64,000 nucleotides of DNA from contig JAFKEQ010000001.1 in assembly GCA_017308575.1 (NCBI GenBank), positions 744,001 through 808,000 on the forward strand, given 5' to 3'. Below the pieces are notes generated by a model that saw only the letters and a program-made list of their open reading frames with translations, made no database searches and was not told where the DNA came from. Position numbers and translations under genes: made by a program. How positions within the stretch are numbered: the first letter of the stretch is position 1; each line of letters starts with the position of its first letter. This DNA comes from Afipia sp. (GTDB lineage Bacteria > Pseudomonadota > Alphaproteobacteria > Rhizobiales > Xanthobacteraceae). This document shows positions 45,427-54,441 of this stretch, piece after piece.

Positions 45427-47547
45427 ATGACAACGGTTTACGAGCACGGCACGGAAGAAAAAGTCAAAGTCGAACTCGACAATTTCGAGCATGGCTTCCC
45501 GGAGGGCTTTGGACCGGGCTGGTGGGGCCATCTCGCCTATGTCATCGGCATCTGCTTTGCAGTGTTCCAGCTCGTCATTGCAGCGTGGAATTTTCTGCCG
45601 AGCCAGGCCGTGCGCGGCATCCATGTCGGCTTCCTGCTGCTGCTGACCTTCGGCCTGATCGCGAACTTCACCGCCAAGACCAACATGCAGCGCGCCGCTG
45701 GATGGATCATCGGCGCGGTCGGCTTTTTCTGCGGTCTTTACCAGTACATCTTCTACGCAGACCTGATCCAGCGCGACGGCGATCCGACGCGGCTCGATCT
45801 CGTGGTCGGCACCGTGCTCGGCATCCTGATCTTCGAGGGCGTGCGCCGGATGATGGGCATGGCGCTGCCGCTGATGTGTGGCGCGTGCCTGCTCTACTGG
45901 TTCTTCGGTCAGTATCTGCCGTCGCCGCTCAATCATCGCGGCTACGATTTCGACCAGATCGTCACGCATCTGTCCTACGGCACCGAAGGCTTCTATGGCG
46001 TGCCGATCTATGTGTCGGCGACGTACATCTTCCTGTTCATCCTGTTCGGCTCGTTCCTCGAGCGCGCGGGGATGATCAAATTGTTCACCGACGTGTCGCT
46101 CGGCCTGTTCGGCGGCACGCGCGGCGGCCCCGCCAAGGTCGCCGTCGTCGCCTCCGGCATGATGGGCACCATCTCCGGCTCCGGCGTCGCGAACGTGGTC
46201 ACGGTTGGCCAGTTCACCATTCCGCTGATGATCAAGTTCGGCTATCGCCGCGCCTTCGCGGCCGGTGTCGAGGCCACCGCTTCGATGGGCGGACAGATCA
46301 TGCCGCCGGTGATGGGCGCGGTCGCCTTCATCATGGCGGAGACATTGGGCGTCGATTATTCCGTGGTCGTGAAGGCCGCGATCATTCCGGCGATGCTGTA
46401 TTTCGCTTCGGCCTTCTGGATGGTCCATCTCGAAGCCGGGAAGTACGGCCTCACCGGCATGAAGAAGGACGAGATCCCGAGTGCGCTGAAGGCGCTGACC
46501 AAGGGCTGGTTCCTCGTCCTGCCTCTGGCTGCCCTCGTCTACATGCTGTTCGAGGGCTTCACGCCGCTTTATGCAGGCTCGATGGGCCTCGCGCTCACGG
46601 TCGCGCTGATTCTCGGCGCCAGCATCGTGCTCGGCTTCTCGAATGTCGCGCTGCGCTATGTGTTCTGGATCGGCCTCGCACTGGTCGCCGGATCGCTGTT
46701 CCGCAACGGCACCTCGGTCGACATCCGCTATGTCGCGGCCATCGTCGGCGGGCTTGTGCTGATCGCGGCGCTGACCCAGGGCGGGCGCGCCACGCTCGTG
46801 GCCTGCCGCGACTCGTTGGCGGAGAGCGCGAAGTCGGCGCTCACCGTCGGCATGGCCTGCGCCATCGTCGGCACCATCATCGGCATGATGACCCAGACCG
46901 GCGTCGGCACCATTTTCGGAAGCTGGGTGATCGGCCTCGGCGAAAAGAGCCTGTTCCTGGCGCTGATCATGACCATGTTGCTGTCGATCGTGCTCGGCAC
47001 CGGCATCCCGACCATTCCGACCTACATTATCGTCGCCGCACTGGCCGCGCCCGCGCTCGCCAAGCTCGGCGTGCCGCTGATCATCAGCCATATGTTTGCG
47101 TTCTACTACGGCATCATGGCCGACCTCTCGCCGCCGGTGGCGCTGGCCGCGCTGGCGGCCGCGCCGATTGCGAAGGAGAATCCCGACAAAATCGGATGGG
47201 AGGCGATGCGCATCGCGCTGGCGGGTTACGTGATCCCGTTCATCGCGGTCTATTCGCCCGCGCTGATGCTGCAGAACGGCGATCCGATGCAGGCAACGCT
47301 CGGCTTCTATGGCGCGGTCGTCTATGCGACGATCAAGGCGCTGATCGCCATTGGCCTGTTCGGCATGGTGGCCATCGGCTTCCTGTTTACGCGGATGACG
47401 GCGATCGAGCGCATCGTCAGCTTCATCGCGGCGTTGTTCCTGCTCGGCGAGTTCAACTACAGCGATGAGATCGGCTTCGTGATCGCAATCGCCGCGGTGA
47501 TCTGGCAGTGGCGCAAGAAGCCGGCGCAGGTCGCAGTCACGGCCTGA
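45427..47547 (+). CDS. TRAP transporter fused permease (DctQ-DctM fusion)
   Basis: A 706-residue permease typical of TAXI systems, in which the small (DctQ-like, four helices) and large (DctM-like, about twelve helices) subunits are fused. The DctM part shows GGPAKVAVVASGMMGTISGSGVANVV (about residue 240), VEATASMGGQIMPPVMGAVAFI and IPTIPTYIIVAALAAPAL. The transporter is driven by an ion gradient and fed by the binding protein upstream. ATG 45427 gives a normal N-terminus; the open frame continues from 45394. Confidence 0.92.
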   Translation: MTTVYEHGTEEKVKVELDNFEHGFPEGFGPGWWGHLAYVIGICFAVFQLVIAAWNFLPSQAVRGIHVGFLLLLTFGLIANFTAKTNMQRAAGWIIGAVGFFCGLYQYIFYADLIQRDGDPTRLDLVVGTVLGILIFEGVRRMMGMALPLMCGACLLYWFFGQYLPSPLNHRGYDFDQIVTHLSYGTEGFYGVPIYVSATYIFLFILFGSFLERAGMIKLFTDVSLGLFGGTRGGPAKVAVVASGMMGTISGSGVANVVTVGQFTIPLMIKFGYRRAFAAGVEATASMGGQIMPPVMGAVAFIMAETLGVDYSVVVKAAIIPAMLYFASAFWMVHLEAGKYGLTGMKKDEIPSALKALTKGWFLVLPLAALVYMLFEGFTPLYAGSMGLALTVALILGASIVLGFSNVALRYVFWIGLALVAGSLFRNGTSVDIRYVAAIVGGLVLIAALTQGGRATLVACRDSLAESAKSALTVGMACAIVGTIIGMMTQTGVGTIFGSWVIGLGEKSLFLALIMTMLLSIVLGTGIPTIPTYIIVAALAAPALAKLGVPLIISHMFAFYYGIMADLSPPVALAALAAAPIAKENPDKIGWEAMRIALAGYVIPFIAVYSPALMLQNGDPMQATLGFYGAVVYATIKALIAIGLFGMVAIGFLFTRMTAIERIVSFIAALFLLGEFNYSDEIGFVIAIAAVIWQWRKKPAQVAVTA

Positions 47548-47572
47548 GCTTTCTCCGGAACGGAGGCGTGTC

Positions 47573-48862
47573 TTGAGCGTCTGTTTTGCCACCGCAGGCG
47601 TCGTGAAGTCGCTGGCGGTGGCGTCGTTCATGCTGGCATGGACGCATTCGGTCGAGAAGATCGAATGGCAGGAGGACTGGCGCGTCACGCCGCAGGGCCT
47701 CGAGATCGTGGCGGCGCGGGTCAAGGGATCGGGTGCGGGCATGGAGCCGCCACCCGAAGCGCGGCTGGTGGATGGCTGGTTTCGCTGGGCGCCGCATGTG
47801 CCGATCCTGCCCGAGGTCGCGCTGGGAAATTCCGGCATGGCCGGCGAGTGGCGGCTGTGCAGCGACGGCAAGTGCCAGACGCTTTCGGACATTCTCGGAA
47901 TGCCCGTCGGAACGAACGTCACGACCATGCGCGCCTGCGATGCGGGCGATCGGGACGATCCGCGCCTGTACAAGAGCGATCGCGCGCCGTTACCTGACGT
48001 AACCGGCAAACATGTTTCGGCCGACAATGTTCTGGCGCTGCTGATGCGGGCGCGGGCCAGCAATGGCAAGGGCGACTTTGAAGTCGCGCGCGCCGATGCC
48101 GACGACGCCATCCGTCTCGATCCGCAAAATCCCGATACGTTCGCCACGCGTGGCGATGCGCTTGCCGGCCTCAAGCAATACGGCAAGGCCATCGACGACT
48201 ATGATGCCGCGATCCGGATCGATCCGAACAATGCGCGGCTGTTCTCGCTGCGCGCGGCGGCATTCGCGCTGGCGCGGGAGTCGCGCCTTGCCGTGCGCGA
48301 CTATACCGAAGCCATCCGCCTCAATCCGAAAGACGTGCAGGCCTTCACGGCGCGCGCCGCGATTTTCAAGAAAGTCCGGCGCTACGATCTTGCGATCGAC
48401 GATCAGAGCGAAGCGATCCGTCTCGATCCGTCCGTGGCGGAGCTGTATGACGAGCGCGGTGAGACCTATGCGCGCAACAATGCCTACGACAAGGCGATTG
48501 CGGATTACAACGAGGCGATCCGACTGAAGCCATTGGCAAAATTTTATCTCAATCGCGGCACGGCCTGGCAGCTCAAGGACAATCTGGACGCGGCGCTGGC
48601 CGACTACAACAAGGCGATCGCACTCGATGACAAGCTGGCCCTTGCCTACAACAACCGCGGCATGGTGATGCGGGCCAGGGGCAACCGTCCGCGCGCGCTG
48701 GCCGATTTCACCACGGCGGCGCGGCTCGATCCCGAGCTTGAAGTCGCGGTGTCGCATCGCCGGGATCTTGCGCGCGAGATCGAGCGCGTCGGTGCGCAGA
48801 TGCCGCGGAAGCCGGCGGCAAAATCGGCGTGCGCCGCCGGGGCGAAGGACTGTGCGCGGTAA
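47573..48862 (+). CDS. DUF1850-TPR fusion protein
   Basis: A 429-residue two-part protein. Residues 1 to about 120 match DUF1850, a small family that accompanies TAXI-TRAP genes: LAWTHSVEKIEWQEDWRVTP, VKGSGAGMEPP, and GEWRLCSDGKCQTL at its end. From about residue 145 at least six tetratricopeptide repeats follow (units ending DAIRLDPQN, AAIRIDPNN, EAIRLNPKD, EAIRLDPSV, KAIALDDKL, TAARLDPEL). The TTG start at 47573 has GGAGG six bases upstream. It lies 25 bases after the permease and so belongs to the operon. DUF1850 proteins are normally separate, short proteins, so the fusion is unusual. Confidence 0.82.
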   Translation: MSVCFATAGVVKSLAVASFMLAWTHSVEKIEWQEDWRVTPQGLEIVAARVKGSGAGMEPPPEARLVDGWFRWAPHVPILPEVALGNSGMAGEWRLCSDGKCQTLSDILGMPVGTNVTTMRACDAGDRDDPRLYKSDRAPLPDVTGKHVSADNVLALLMRARASNGKGDFEVARADADDAIRLDPQNPDTFATRGDALAGLKQYGKAIDDYDAAIRIDPNNARLFSLRAAAFALARESRLAVRDYTEAIRLNPKDVQAFTARAAIFKKVRRYDLAIDDQSEAIRLDPSVAELYDERGETYARNNAYDKAIADYNEAIRLKPLAKFYLNRGTAWQLKDNLDAALADYNKAIALDDKLALAYNNRGMVMRARGNRPRALADFTTAARLDPELEVAVSHRRDLAREIERVGAQMPRKPAAKSACAAGAKDCAR

Positions 48863-48955
48863 AGCGGACTTGTTCGCAGCACCTGCCTCTTTTACTTTGG
48901 TACTCAACAGATGGCCGAGACAACATCGGTCCTGGAATTTCGGGAGGCCATGTTC

Positions 48956-50869
48956 ATGAACGCCATTTCCAGCAGCCACTATGCCGAGGTTCACGCGCAC
49001 TCGTTGCGCGATCCGGAAGGCTTCTGGGGCGGGGCTGCGCGGGAGATCGACTGGATCGAACCGGCGAAAAAGATTTTCGATCCGTCCATGGGACTTTACG
49101 GGCGCTGGTTCGCGGGCGGCGTGGTCAACACCTGCTACAATGCGCTGGATCGTCATGTGGCGGGCGGCCGCGCCGATCAGCTTGCGCTGATTCATGACTC
49201 GCCGCTGACGAACAGCGTCACCAAGCTCACCTATGCCGAACTGCTGCACGAGGTGCAGACACTGGCCGCCGTGCTGCAGGATTTCGGTGTGGTGAAAGGC
49301 GACCGCGTCATTCTCTATATGCCGATGGTGCCGCAGGCGATGGTGGCGATGCTGGCCTGTGCGCGCATCGGCGCGATTCATTCGGTGGTGTTCGGCGGAT
49401 TCGCGGCGAAGGAACTGGCGACCCGCATCGAGGATGCCGAGCCGAAGCTCATTCTCTCCGCGAGTTGCGGTCTCGAGCCGGGCCGTGTCGTCAAATACAA
49501 GCCGCTGCTGGACGAGGCCATCGCGCTCTCGAGCGTCAAGCCGCAGGCCTGCATCATCCTGCAGCGCCCGCAGGAAACCTGCGACCTCATTAAAGGCCGC
49601 GATCACGACTGGAATGCATTGCGCGAGGCCGCGATCAAGGCGAAGAAGCTTGCTCCCTGCGTGCCGGTGCTGGCGACCGATCCGCTCTACATTCTCTATA
49701 CGTCGGGCACCACCGGAAAGCCCAAGGGCGTGGTGCGCGACAATGGCGGGCATCTGGTCGCGCTGAAATGGTCGATGTTCAATCTCTATGGCGTCAAGCC
49801 GGGCGAGGTGTGGTGGTGCGGCTCCGACATCGGCTGGGTGGTCGGCCACAGCTACATCATCTATGGGCCGTTGTTTCACGGCGCGACTTCGGTCATGTAT
49901 GAGGGCAAGCCGGTCGGCACGCCCGACGCCGGTGCGTTCTGGCGCGTGATCTCGCAGCACGGCGCCGTCGCGTTCTTCACGGCGCCAACGGCGTTCCGCG
50001 CCATCAAGAAGGACGATCCGAGCGGCGATTTCATCCGCAAGTATGACCTGTCGAAATTCCGCACGCTGTTTCTGGCCGGTGAGCGCGCCGATCCGCCGAC
50101 GGTGGAATGGGCGGAGCAAAAGCTCAAGGTGCCGGTGATCGATCACTGGTGGCAGACGGAAACCGGCTGGTGCATCGCGGGCAATCCGGTCGGCCTCGGC
50201 ACGCTGCCGGTGAAGCACGGCTCGCCCACGGTGCCGATGCCCGGCTATCAGGTCGACATTGTCGACGAAGCGGCGAAACCGTTGCCGCCGAACACGATGG
50301 GCTCAATCGTTATCAAGCTTCCGCTGCCGCCCGGCAACCTGCCGACGTTGTGGCAGCAGGATGAGCGCTGCAAGGAAGCCTATTTCAATGAGTTTCCGGG
50401 CTACTACAAAACGTCCGACGCCGGTTACAAGGACGAGGACGGTTATGTCTTCGTGATGGGCCGCACCGATGACATCATCAATGTCGCGGGTCATCGCCTG
50501 TCCACCGGCGGCATGGAGGAGGTGTTGGCCTCGCATCCGGACGTGGCTGAATGCGCCGTTCTCGGCATCAAGGATGCGGTGAAGGGCGAGGTCCCGTGCG
50601 GATTCCTCGTGCTGAAAGCCGGGGTGACGCGGCCGGTCGCGGAGATCGAAAAGGAAATCGTGGCGCTGGTGCGCGAGAAGATCGGTCCCGTCGCGGCGTT
50701 CAAGCTGGCGATTACCGTGGCGCGGCTGCCGAAGACGCGTTCCGGCAAGATCCTGCGCGGCACCATCAAGAAGATCGCCGACGGCGAGCCATGGACCATG
50801 CCTGCGACCATCGAAGACCCGATGGTTCTTGAGGAGATCAAGGCCGCGCTGCAGGGCAAGGCCGGCTGA
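48956..50869 (+). CDS. prpE: propionyl-CoA synthetase
   Basis: A 637-residue AMP-forming acyl-CoA synthetase of the PrpE branch, activating propionate (and often acetate) to its CoA thioester. The N-terminal FWGGAAREIDWIEPAKKIFD distinguishes it from Acs. The AMP/ATP motif TSGTTGKPKG is at residues 249-258; DHWWQTETGW and GRTDDIINVAGHRL follow, and the catalytic/acetylatable lysine is Lys598 in TRSGKILRG. ATG 48956 is eight bases after GGGAGG; earlier in-frame ATGs at 48911 and 48950 fit less well. It may be a target of the CrbS-like kinase at 16.5 kb, but that is only inference. Confidence 0.92.
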   Translation: MNAISSSHYAEVHAHSLRDPEGFWGGAAREIDWIEPAKKIFDPSMGLYGRWFAGGVVNTCYNALDRHVAGGRADQLALIHDSPLTNSVTKLTYAELLHEVQTLAAVLQDFGVVKGDRVILYMPMVPQAMVAMLACARIGAIHSVVFGGFAAKELATRIEDAEPKLILSASCGLEPGRVVKYKPLLDEAIALSSVKPQACIILQRPQETCDLIKGRDHDWNALREAAIKAKKLAPCVPVLATDPLYILYTSGTTGKPKGVVRDNGGHLVALKWSMFNLYGVKPGEVWWCGSDIGWVVGHSYIIYGPLFHGATSVMYEGKPVGTPDAGAFWRVISQHGAVAFFTAPTAFRAIKKDDPSGDFIRKYDLSKFRTLFLAGERADPPTVEWAEQKLKVPVIDHWWQTETGWCIAGNPVGLGTLPVKHGSPTVPMPGYQVDIVDEAAKPLPPNTMGSIVIKLPLPPGNLPTLWQQDERCKEAYFNEFPGYYKTSDAGYKDEDGYVFVMGRTDDIINVAGHRLSTGGMEEVLASHPDVAECAVLGIKDAVKGEVPCGFLVLKAGVTRPVAEIEKEIVALVREKIGPVAAFKLAITVARLPKTRSGKILRGTIKKIADGEPWTMPATIEDPMVLEEIKAALQGKAG

Positions 50870-50970
50870 TCGCGCCTTGCTTTTGCCGGGTGTTGCCGTC
50901 AAAGACGGGATGGCCGGGTCAAGGCGCGTTCACGCTGCTTGCACGGCGACCGGTCCTAACGCTCTGAATT

Positions 50971-51240
50971 ATGGTCCCGACGATGCAGATAAACCTTCGG
51001 ATGTTGCTGGCGAGCGCCGTCACCGCGCTCCTGCTCGGCGGCTGCGCGCAGTTCGAGCGCAACACGCCGCAGGCGGCCGTGGATGACGACGCGATCTGCC
51101 GCGCCCAGGGCGAGCGGGGCTCTTCGCCCTACGTGGCCTGTATGAAGGATCGCGATGTAGCCGCCAGCCGCGGCGGCAATGAGCGGATCGAGCGCGCCCA
51201 CCGCAATCTTGCGGAAGACATGCTCAACAACAGGCGCTAA
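50971..51240 (+). CDS. small predicted lipoprotein
   Basis: An 89-residue protein with lipoprotein signal LLASAVTALLLGGC (lipobox Cys25). The mature part is short and polar, with a cysteine in DDAICRAQGE and another in PYVACMKDRD, possibly a disulfide. Start may be ATG 50971 or 50983. No family recognised. It lies 101 bases after prpE. Confidence 0.72.
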   Translation: MVPTMQINLRMLLASAVTALLLGGCAQFERNTPQAAVDDDAICRAQGERGSSPYVACMKDRDVAASRGGNERIERAHRNLAEDMLNNRR

Positions 51241-51286
51241 TGCTGTCCGCGTCGCGGCAGTCGCCGCATATCACAAGGGGCGAACG

Positions 51287-51499
51287 ATGGCGGTCAGGGA
51301 CAGCAACGGCAACGAGCTGAAAGAGGGCGATACGGTCGTCGTCATCAAGGATCTGAAGGTGAAGGGTTCGTCCAGCGGACTGAAGCGCGGCACGGTGGTG
51401 AAGAACATCCATCTCACCGACAACGAGGACGAAATCGAGGGCCGCACCGACAAGATCAAGGGCCTCGTGCTTCGCACCGAGTTTCTGAAGAAGGCGTGA
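51287..51499 (+). CDS. PhnA-like small protein (C-terminal domain only)
   Basis: A 70-residue protein matching the PhnA/YjdM C-terminal domain: DSNGNELKEGDTVVVIKDLKVKGSS in parts, then LKRGTVVKNIHLTDNEDEIEG and IKGLVLRTEFLKKA. The zinc-ribbon half of typical PhnA is absent. Despite the name, there is no good evidence for a role in phosphonate use. ATG 51287 follows AAGGGGCG. Confidence 0.85.
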   Translation: MAVRDSNGNELKEGDTVVVIKDLKVKGSSSGLKRGTVVKNIHLTDNEDEIEGRTDKIKGLVLRTEFLKKA

Positions 51500-51556
51500 G
51501 CCTGGAATTGGACTTTGGGACTTCGCCGCGGTTCGCTGGGTTGAAAGCAGGATGAG

Positions 51557-52231
51557 ATGATTCTCGGTATCCGACAGAAATATTTTGCCCTTCTCGCCAT
51601 TGCGCTTGCGGGCGCGATGCTGGCCCTTGCCCCTGCGCGGACGGCATCGGCACAGGAGCAGGCTGGCGCAAACGACGTGCTCAGCCGTGATGCGGTGCTG
51701 CGCGATGCGGAGATACCGGCGCTCGGAAATCCGAAAGGCGACGTGACCATCGTCGAGTGGTTCGACTATCAGTGTCCCTATTGCAAGACGCTGTCGCCTG
51801 AACTGGAAAAGATCATCAGGGAAGACGGTCATGTGCGGCTGGTGTTGAAGGACTGGCCGATCCTCGGGCCGCCGTCGCCGGATGCCGCGCGCCTCGTGCT
51901 GGCCACGAAGTACCAGAACCGGTTCGAAGCGGCGCACAAGGCACTGATGACGCATGTCGGACGGCTTACCGCAGGCACCATCGACTCCACGCTCGCAGCT
52001 GCCGGTATCGATGTGGCTCGGGCAAAGAGTGATCTCGAAGCGAACAAGGCCGCGATCGATGCGCTGCTCAAGCGCAACAACGAGCAGGCCGAAGGGCTCG
52101 GTTTCAATTCCACCCCGTCCTTTATCGTCGGCACGTTTCGCATTCCGGGCGTCATGAAGCCCGAGCTGTTCAAACAGGCGATCGCGGATGCGCGCAAGGC
52201 CGCCAAGCAGGGCGGCGCGAAGAAGAAGTAA
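51557..52231 (+). CDS. DsbA family thioredoxin-fold protein
   Basis: A 224-residue periplasmic protein. Signal peptide to about residue 32 (LALAPARTASA). The thioredoxin-fold domain has the redox motif Cys73-Pro-Tyr-Cys76 in WFDYQCPYCKTLSPEL, and the cis-proline segment GFNSTPSFIVGTFRIPG. Likely an oxidoreductase for disulfide formation or reduction. A GGATGAG ribosome-like region precedes ATG. It precedes, on the opposite strand, a small periplasmic protein gene. Confidence 0.92.
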   Translation: MILGIRQKYFALLAIALAGAMLALAPARTASAQEQAGANDVLSRDAVLRDAEIPALGNPKGDVTIVEWFDYQCPYCKTLSPELEKIIREDGHVRLVLKDWPILGPPSPDAARLVLATKYQNRFEAAHKALMTHVGRLTAGTIDSTLAAAGIDVARAKSDLEANKAAIDALLKRNNEQAEGLGFNSTPSFIVGTFRIPGVMKPELFKQAIADARKAAKQGGAKKK

Positions 52232-52251
52232 GGTGGTTGCCTGCCGATCCG

Positions 52252-52512
52252 CTACTGCGGCTTGTCCACCGGCTTGTCGAAACATTCGGCGACATATTGC
52301 GCGAGGTCGCGCCGCTGAATCTTTGCGACCTTGGCCGCGTTGTTGCACTCGATCAGCTTGAGCTGTTCGGCGTGGCGCTTCTCGGCGGCTTCGCGGAATT
52401 CCGGCGCCACGGTTTTGGGATCGACGATCTTGTCGGCGCGCACGGTTGCGTTGCCGAGCATAGCGGCAAGGGCCGTCCCAAGAAAAAGGAGTGTGACGCG
52501 GTTTCGCATCAC
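52252..52512 (-). CDS. small periplasmic protein of unknown function
   Basis: An 86-residue protein with a signal peptide (MRNRVTLLFLGTALAAMLGN, cleavage near VRA-DK). The mature domain has a cysteine pair (LIECNNAAKV and YVAECFDKP) that could form a disulfide. ATG 52512 or 52509. Family not recognised. It is convergent with the DsbA-like gene, with 20 bases between them, and may itself be a substrate for disulfide formation. Confidence 0.7.
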   Translation of the reverse strand: MMRNRVTLLFLGTALAAMLGNATVRADKIVDPKTVAPEFREAAEKRHAEQLKLIECNNAAKVAKIQRRDLAQYVAECFDKPVDKPQ

Positions 52513-52569
52513 ACTCCAATACCAGCAGTTGGGCCGCCCGGCTATCGGACGGCGTGAGCTTGGTAAACT

Positions 52570-53268
52570 TTACTCGTCTTCGGGCTTCTTGCCGCCGATG
52601 GTCTTCAGCTTGGCGAACACGGCGTCGACGTTGATGTCGTCGTCCTGCCGACCGCTCGAGGTGCCCTCGTGTTCGGCATCCTTGCGGGTGGTTTCCGAAG
52701 CCGGAAGCAAGGTCGCGCCGCCATACTGCTGGGTGGCGGGCTTTTCCTTGGCCGCGCGCTGGACCTCGAAATCAAGCTCGATCTGCGAGCACAGGCCGAG
52801 AGTGACGGGGTCCATCGGCGTCAGGCCCGCCGCATTCCAGTGGGTGCGGTCGCGGACGCTGGCGATGGTGGTCTTGGTGGTGCCCACCAGACGCATGATC
52901 TGGCTGTCTTTCAGCTCGGGATGGCTGCGCACCAGCCAGAGGATCGCGCTCGGCCGTTCATGACGGCGCGACACCGGCGTGTAACGCGGTCCCTTTTTCT
53001 TCGCCGCCTGCGGCAGGATCACCTTGGATTCGCCGAGCTTGAGGCGATAGTCCGGGTCGGCTTCGCCCTTTTCGATTTCTTCGCGCGTGAGCTGGCCGGT
53101 GGAAATCGGGTCCATGCCCTTGATGCCCTGCGCCGCATCGCCATCGGCGATGGCGCGGACTTCGAGAGGGTGCATCTTGGTGAACTCGGCCACCTGATCA
53201 AACGTCAGCGCGGTGTTATCAACCAGCCAGACGGCCGTCGCCTTCGGCATCAGCGGTGCGTTGCTCAT
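52570..53268 (-). CDS. trcR: cell-cycle transcriptional regulator TrcR (DUF1013)
   Basis: A 232-residue alphaproteobacterial protein of the DUF1013/TrcR family, implicated in cell-cycle transcription. The N-terminal region MPKATAVWLVDNTALTFDQVAEFT and the central RPSAILWLVRSHPELKDSQI followed by RLVGTTKTTIASVRDRTHW (helix-turn-helix-like) are conserved. The C-terminus is variable. The coupling with GcrA/CtrA circuits is known only for some relatives. Divergent from ispH. Confidence 0.88.
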   Translation of the reverse strand: MSNAPLMPKATAVWLVDNTALTFDQVAEFTKMHPLEVRAIADGDAAQGIKGMDPISTGQLTREEIEKGEADPDYRLKLGESKVILPQAAKKKGPRYTPVSRRHERPSAILWLVRSHPELKDSQIMRLVGTTKTTIASVRDRTHWNAAGLTPMDPVTLGLCSQIELDFEVQRAAKEKPATQQYGGATLLPASETTRKDAEHEGTSSGRQDDDINVDAVFAKLKTIGGKKPEDE

Positions 53269-53462
53269 GGCAAATCTCCTTTAGGCTTCGCCCGCGAGAA
53301 TTTTGGGGTAAAGCTGTCTGGTCATCGGGAATGACGGGAATTCGTCCCTATATAGTCTGCCGAGGGTGGGCCGTGCAATGGTCTGGATCGCCCTTGACAG
53401 ATGGGCGATGGCGGCCCCAAGTCCCCTTTCTAATGGCCTCAAATGCTTGATTCCGGCTTAAA

Positions 53463-54440
53463 ATGACCCCTGAAGCTCAAAAACCGCAGCTTTCCGTCGT
53501 GCTTTGTTCCCCCCGGGGGTTCTGCGCCGGCGTTGTCCGGGCGATCGACACGGTCGAGCGCGCGCTGAAGCTCTATGGCGCGCCCGTCTATGTCCGTCAC
53601 GAAATCGTGCATAACCGCTATGTGGTGGAAAGCCTGCGCGAAAAAGGGGCCATTTTCGTTGCGGAACTCAACGAAATTCCCCAGACCGACGCGCCGGTGG
53701 TGTTTTCCGCCCATGGCGTGCCGAAATCGATCCCAAGCGAGGCAGAAAAGCGCAATTTCTTCACGCTGGACGCCACCTGCCCGCTGGTAACCAAGGTTCA
53801 CCGCGAGGCCGCGATCCATTTCAAGCGTGGCCGCGAAATCCTGCTGATCGGTCATGCCGGGCATCCCGAAGTGGTCGGCACCCTCGGCCAGTTGCCGAAG
53901 GACGCGGTCCTCCTGATCGAGACCATGGAGCAGGCGCGCACCTTCCAGCCGAAGGATGCCTCCAAGCTTGCCTTCGTCACCCAGACGACCCTGTCGATCG
54001 ACGACACCAAGGAAATCGTCGCGGTGCTCAAGGAGCGCTTCCCGGACATCGACGGCCCGCACAAGGAAGACATCTGCTACGCCACCACCAACCGTCAGCT
54101 TGCGGTGAAGAAGGTCGCGCCGCAGGTCGAAGCCATGATCGTGGTCGGCTCGCCGAATTCGTCGAACTCGCAGCGCCTGCGCGAAGTCGCCGAGCGCGAA
54201 GGCTGCAAGGTCTCCGTGCTGGTGCAGCGCGCGTCCGAACTCGACTGGTCGAAATTCGAAGGCATCAAGACCCTCGGCATCACGGCGGGTGCATCCGCGC
54301 CGGAAGTGATCGTCGAGGAAATCATGGATGCGTTCGCGGCCCATTATCGTCTGAAGGTGGAAACCGTGTCCGCCGCGATGGAAAACGAATTCTTCCCGCT
54401 GCCGCGCCCGCTTCGTAGCGAAGTTTCGGCGGCGGAGTGA
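53463..54440 (+). CDS. ispH: 4-hydroxy-3-methylbut-2-enyl diphosphate reductase
   Basis: Final enzyme of the non-mevalonate isoprenoid pathway, making IPP and DMAPP with an iron-sulfur cluster. Its three cluster cysteines are Cys21 ([10 protein letters not shown]), Cys106 ([10 protein letters not shown]) and Cys205 ([11 protein letters not shown]). The substrate-binding [18 protein letters not shown] is present. 325 residues. It ends one base before thrB, forming a tight operon ispH-thrB-rnhA. Confidence 0.96.
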   Translation: MTPEAQKPQLSVVLCSPRGFCAGVVRAIDTVERALKLYGAPVYVRHEIVHNRYVVESLREKGAIFVAELNEIPQTDAPVVFSAHGVPKSIPSEAEKRNFFTLDATCPLVTKVHREAAIHFKRGREILLIGHAGHPEVVGTLGQLPKDAVLLIETMEQARTFQPKDASKLAFVTQTTLSIDDTKEIVAVLKERFPDIDGPHKEDICYATTNRQLAVKKVAPQVEAMIVVGSPNSSNSQRLREVAEREGCKVSVLVQRASELDWSKFEGIKTLGITAGASAPEVIVEEIMDAFAAHYRLKVETVSAAMENEFFPLPRPLRSEVSAAE

Positions 54441-54441
54441 G

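Noticed and set aside
45399-47468. A 689-codon open frame in another frame of the permease gene
   Set aside because: Arg-rich translation without membrane segments; the permease frame has clear helices and family motifs.
44329-48192. A 1287-codon open frame on the reverse strand
   Set aside because: It is antisense to the TAXI binding protein, permease and DUF1850-TPR genes, has a low-complexity Arg/His/Asp-rich translation and no domain; it is a by-product of GC-rich codon use.
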